From the NCBI RefSeq assembly GCF_016722895.1, contig NZ_JAEQNA010000001.1:1364001-1428000 (forward strand): a stretch of 64,000 bases of DNA, given 5' to 3'. The position numbers and the translations under genes were made by a program. How positions within the stretch are numbered: the stretch's first letter is position 1; each line of letters starts with the position of its first letter. The stretch is from Ramlibacter aurantiacus. GTDB lineage: Bacteria > Pseudomonadota > Gammaproteobacteria > Burkholderiales > Burkholderiaceae_C. The notes beneath the pieces were generated by a model that searched no databases, had not been told where the DNA came from, and worked only from the letters and a program-made list of their open reading frames with translations. Positions 62,465-64,000 of this stretch are shown here, piece by piece.

Positions 62465-64000
62465 ATGAACAGCAGAGTCCTCCAGGCATGGCCCGACGGC
62501 GATCGGACCACCCTGCCCGACCTGCAGCAATGCGCGCAGGAGCCCATCCGCACGCCTGCCGCGATCCAGCCGCATGGGCGGCTGGCGGTGCTGTCCCCCG
62601 ACGGCCAGCTGCTGGCCTGGAGCGGGAACTGGCCGGGCGCGCAGGCCGCGCAGCAGGCCATCGAGCCGCTGAGCCAGGCCCTGCTGGCGGTCCCGGCGGA
62701 CGAAGGCCCGGCGGCCCTGGGCAAGCTCATGCTCGATGGCTCGGCCTGGGATGCCGTCGCCCACCGGCGCGGCGGGAATCTCCTGGTCGAGCTCGAGCCG
62801 GCCGGCGCCCAGTCGGGCGTCCGGGCCCCCATCTACCAGCTCACGCGCAGCTTCCTGCCGCAGCTGGAGCGGGCGGACTCGGTGCAGGCGCTGGCGGAGC
62901 TGGCGGCGGTCGAGATGAAGCAGCTGGCCGGCTTCGGCCGCGCGGTCGTCTACCGCTTCGACGAAGACGGCCATGGCCACGTGCTGGCCGAAGCGCTGGA
63001 TCCCGGCTACGACAGCTACCTCGGGCATCGCTTCCCGGCCTCGGACGTGCCCGCCCAGGCCCGCGAGCTCTATCAGCTCAATCACATCCGGCTGATCGCC
63101 AACGCCAACTACACGCCGGTTCCCATCCACTCGCGCACTGCAGGCTTCGAGAAGACCCTCGACCTGTCCTTCGCCGGCCTGCGCAGCGTCTCGCCCGTGC
63201 ATCTCGAGTACATGCGCAACATGGGCACGCTGGCGTCGATGTCGGTCTCCATCGTCATCGGCGGCAAGCTGTGGGGGCTCATCTCCTGCCATGACCACGA
63301 CCCGCGCTACCTCGACTTCGAGGCGCGCGCCGCCTGCGAGCACCTGGGCCGGCTGTTGTCGCTGCAGATCGACGCGCGCGAGAACGGCGCCGAGGTCGAG
63401 GCCCGGCTCGAGTTGCGCAAGCTCACCCTGGAGATCGTCTCCCGCCTGGCTGAAGGCGACGCCACGCTGGAGCGGCTGCTCGACGAGTCGATCCCGCTGC
63501 TGCGCATGGCGCGCGCCGGCGGCGCCGCCGTGGTGCTGAACGACAACTGCTGGTGCACCGGCGACACGCCCGAGCCGCAGCAGATCCTGGACCTGGCCCA
63601 GTGGATCGTCGGCCGCGCCAGCCCCACCTTCGCCACCGACCAGCTGCCACAGGAGTACCCGCCGGCGGCCCAGTGGCAGCAAGTGGGCGCCGGCGTGCTC
63701 GCCATCTCCATCTCCCAGGTCCACCGGCACCTGGTGCTCTGGTTCCGGCCGGAGCAGGTGCGCAACATCCGCTGGGCCGGCCCGCCCGAGAAGGTGCGCG
63801 TCAGCGCCGACGGGCGCATCCATCCCCGCAAGAGTTTTGCGGCCTGGATGGAGCAGGTGCGCGGCCGCTCCGACCCCTGGCGCAGCGCCGAAGTGGCCGC
63901 CGCCGCCGAACTGCGCCACGCCCTGATCGGCATCGTGTTGCGCCGGGCCGAGGAGCTGGCCGACGTCGCCGCCGAGCTGGGCCGCGTCAACAAGGAACTG
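62465..64000 (+). CDS. Bacteriophytochrome, 3'-truncated by the window edge
   Basis: 512 codons are present with no stop, so the kinase part continues past the window. The N-terminus has the biliverdin-binding Cys23 in LQQCAQEPI followed by IQPHGRLAVL (PAS). The GAF domain carries FPASDVPAQARELYQLNHIR, the PRxSDIP-like tongue contact with some divergence, and VHLEYMRNMGTLASMSVSIV. A PHY domain follows from about residue 320, and the chain begins a coiled signalling helix (RRAEELADVAAELGRVN) before the transmitter. It senses red/far-red light. No haem oxygenase gene is adjacent in the visible part. Confidence 0.93.
   Translation, partial: MNSRVLQAWPDGDRTTLPDLQQCAQEPIRTPAAIQPHGRLAVLSPDGQLLAWSGNWPGAQAAQQAIEPLSQALLAVPADEGPAALGKLMLDGSAWDAVAHRRGGNLLVELEPAGAQSGVRAPIYQLTRSFLPQLERADSVQALAELAAVEMKQLAGFGRAVVYRFDEDGHGHVLAEALDPGYDSYLGHRFPASDVPAQARELYQLNHIRLIANANYTPVPIHSRTAGFEKTLDLSFAGLRSVSPVHLEYMRNMGTLASMSVSIVIGGKLWGLISCHDHDPRYLDFEARAACEHLGRLLSLQIDARENGAEVEARLELRKLTLEIVSRLAEGDATLERLLDESIPLLRMARAGGAAVVLNDNCWCTGDTPEPQQILDLAQWIVGRASPTFATDQLPQEYPPAAQWQQVGAGVLAISISQVHRHLVLWFRPEQVRNIRWAGPPEKVRVSADGRIHPRKSFAAWMEQVRGRSDPWRSAEVAAAAELRHALIGIVLRRAEELADVAAELGRVNKEL

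Overview
The window is about 70% GC, densely coded and codon-biased toward G/C third positions. Gene content and order point to a Burkholderiales bacterium, most likely a Comamonadaceae close to Ramlibacter or Variovorax: rpsP-rimM-trmD-rplS followed by a CoA-pyrophosphatase-type Nudix gene and a CobD-like gene; orn opposite an M48 protease, pterin dehydratase and rsgA; a PiT/DUF47 pair; hemN beside a SafE-type membrane protein; and a bacteriophytochrome. This assignment is inference from synteny and protein style. No rRNA, tRNA or CRISPR array was seen.

Layout. 1-6 kb: an overlapping run of four glycosyltransferases (the first cut by the window edge), a SAM methyltransferase and a Nudix protein with a decayed adenylyltransferase half. 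6-13 kb: a lipoprotein beta-propeller, an MFS carrier preceded by a MITE-like element, a DedA protein, a lipoprotein, a phospholipase D-type synthase and two unknowns. 13-17.6 kb: a broken Bcr/CflA gene, then a lipoprotein/DUF305/cytochrome c trio and a UspA-SulP pair. 17.9-30 kb: housekeeping (DEAD-box helicase, oligoribonuclease, protease, RsgA, ribosomal operon, phosphate transport). 30-36 kb: pseudouridine synthase, exported intradiol dioxygenase, SDR, then ergothioneine genes egtB-egtD with a DUF427 gene and a 2-oxoglutarate dioxygenase. 36-50 kb: redox/membrane operon, a second ClpP-like protease with an S58 peptidase, EttA, DUF1631, RhlE, an SDR and glyoxalase I.

50.2-59.7 kb holds the clearest functional system. 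A TetR regulator faces a nine-gene operon encoding a complete branched-chain-amino-acid-type ABC importer, an FAD aromatic monooxygenase, maleate isomerase (NicE-like), N-formylmaleamate deformylase (NicD-like) and 2,5-dihydroxypyridine dioxygenase (NicX-like). Together these suggest uptake of an N-heteroaromatic acid and its breakdown through 2,5-dihydroxypyridine to fumarate. A shared dyad motif lies upstream of both tetR and the operon and is a candidate TetR operator. 59.8-64 kb: SafE-like protein, HemN and a UspA protein behind an FNR/Anr-type box, then the 5' part of a bacteriophytochrome.

The most unusual element is a 394-nt group IIC intron without any encoded reverse transcriptase. 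It sits directly behind the rplS terminator and has recognisable 5' end, D5, D6 and 3' end. Three copies of a dispersed, GC-rich palindromic intergenic repeat are also present near 6.0, 29.2 and 43.6 kb.
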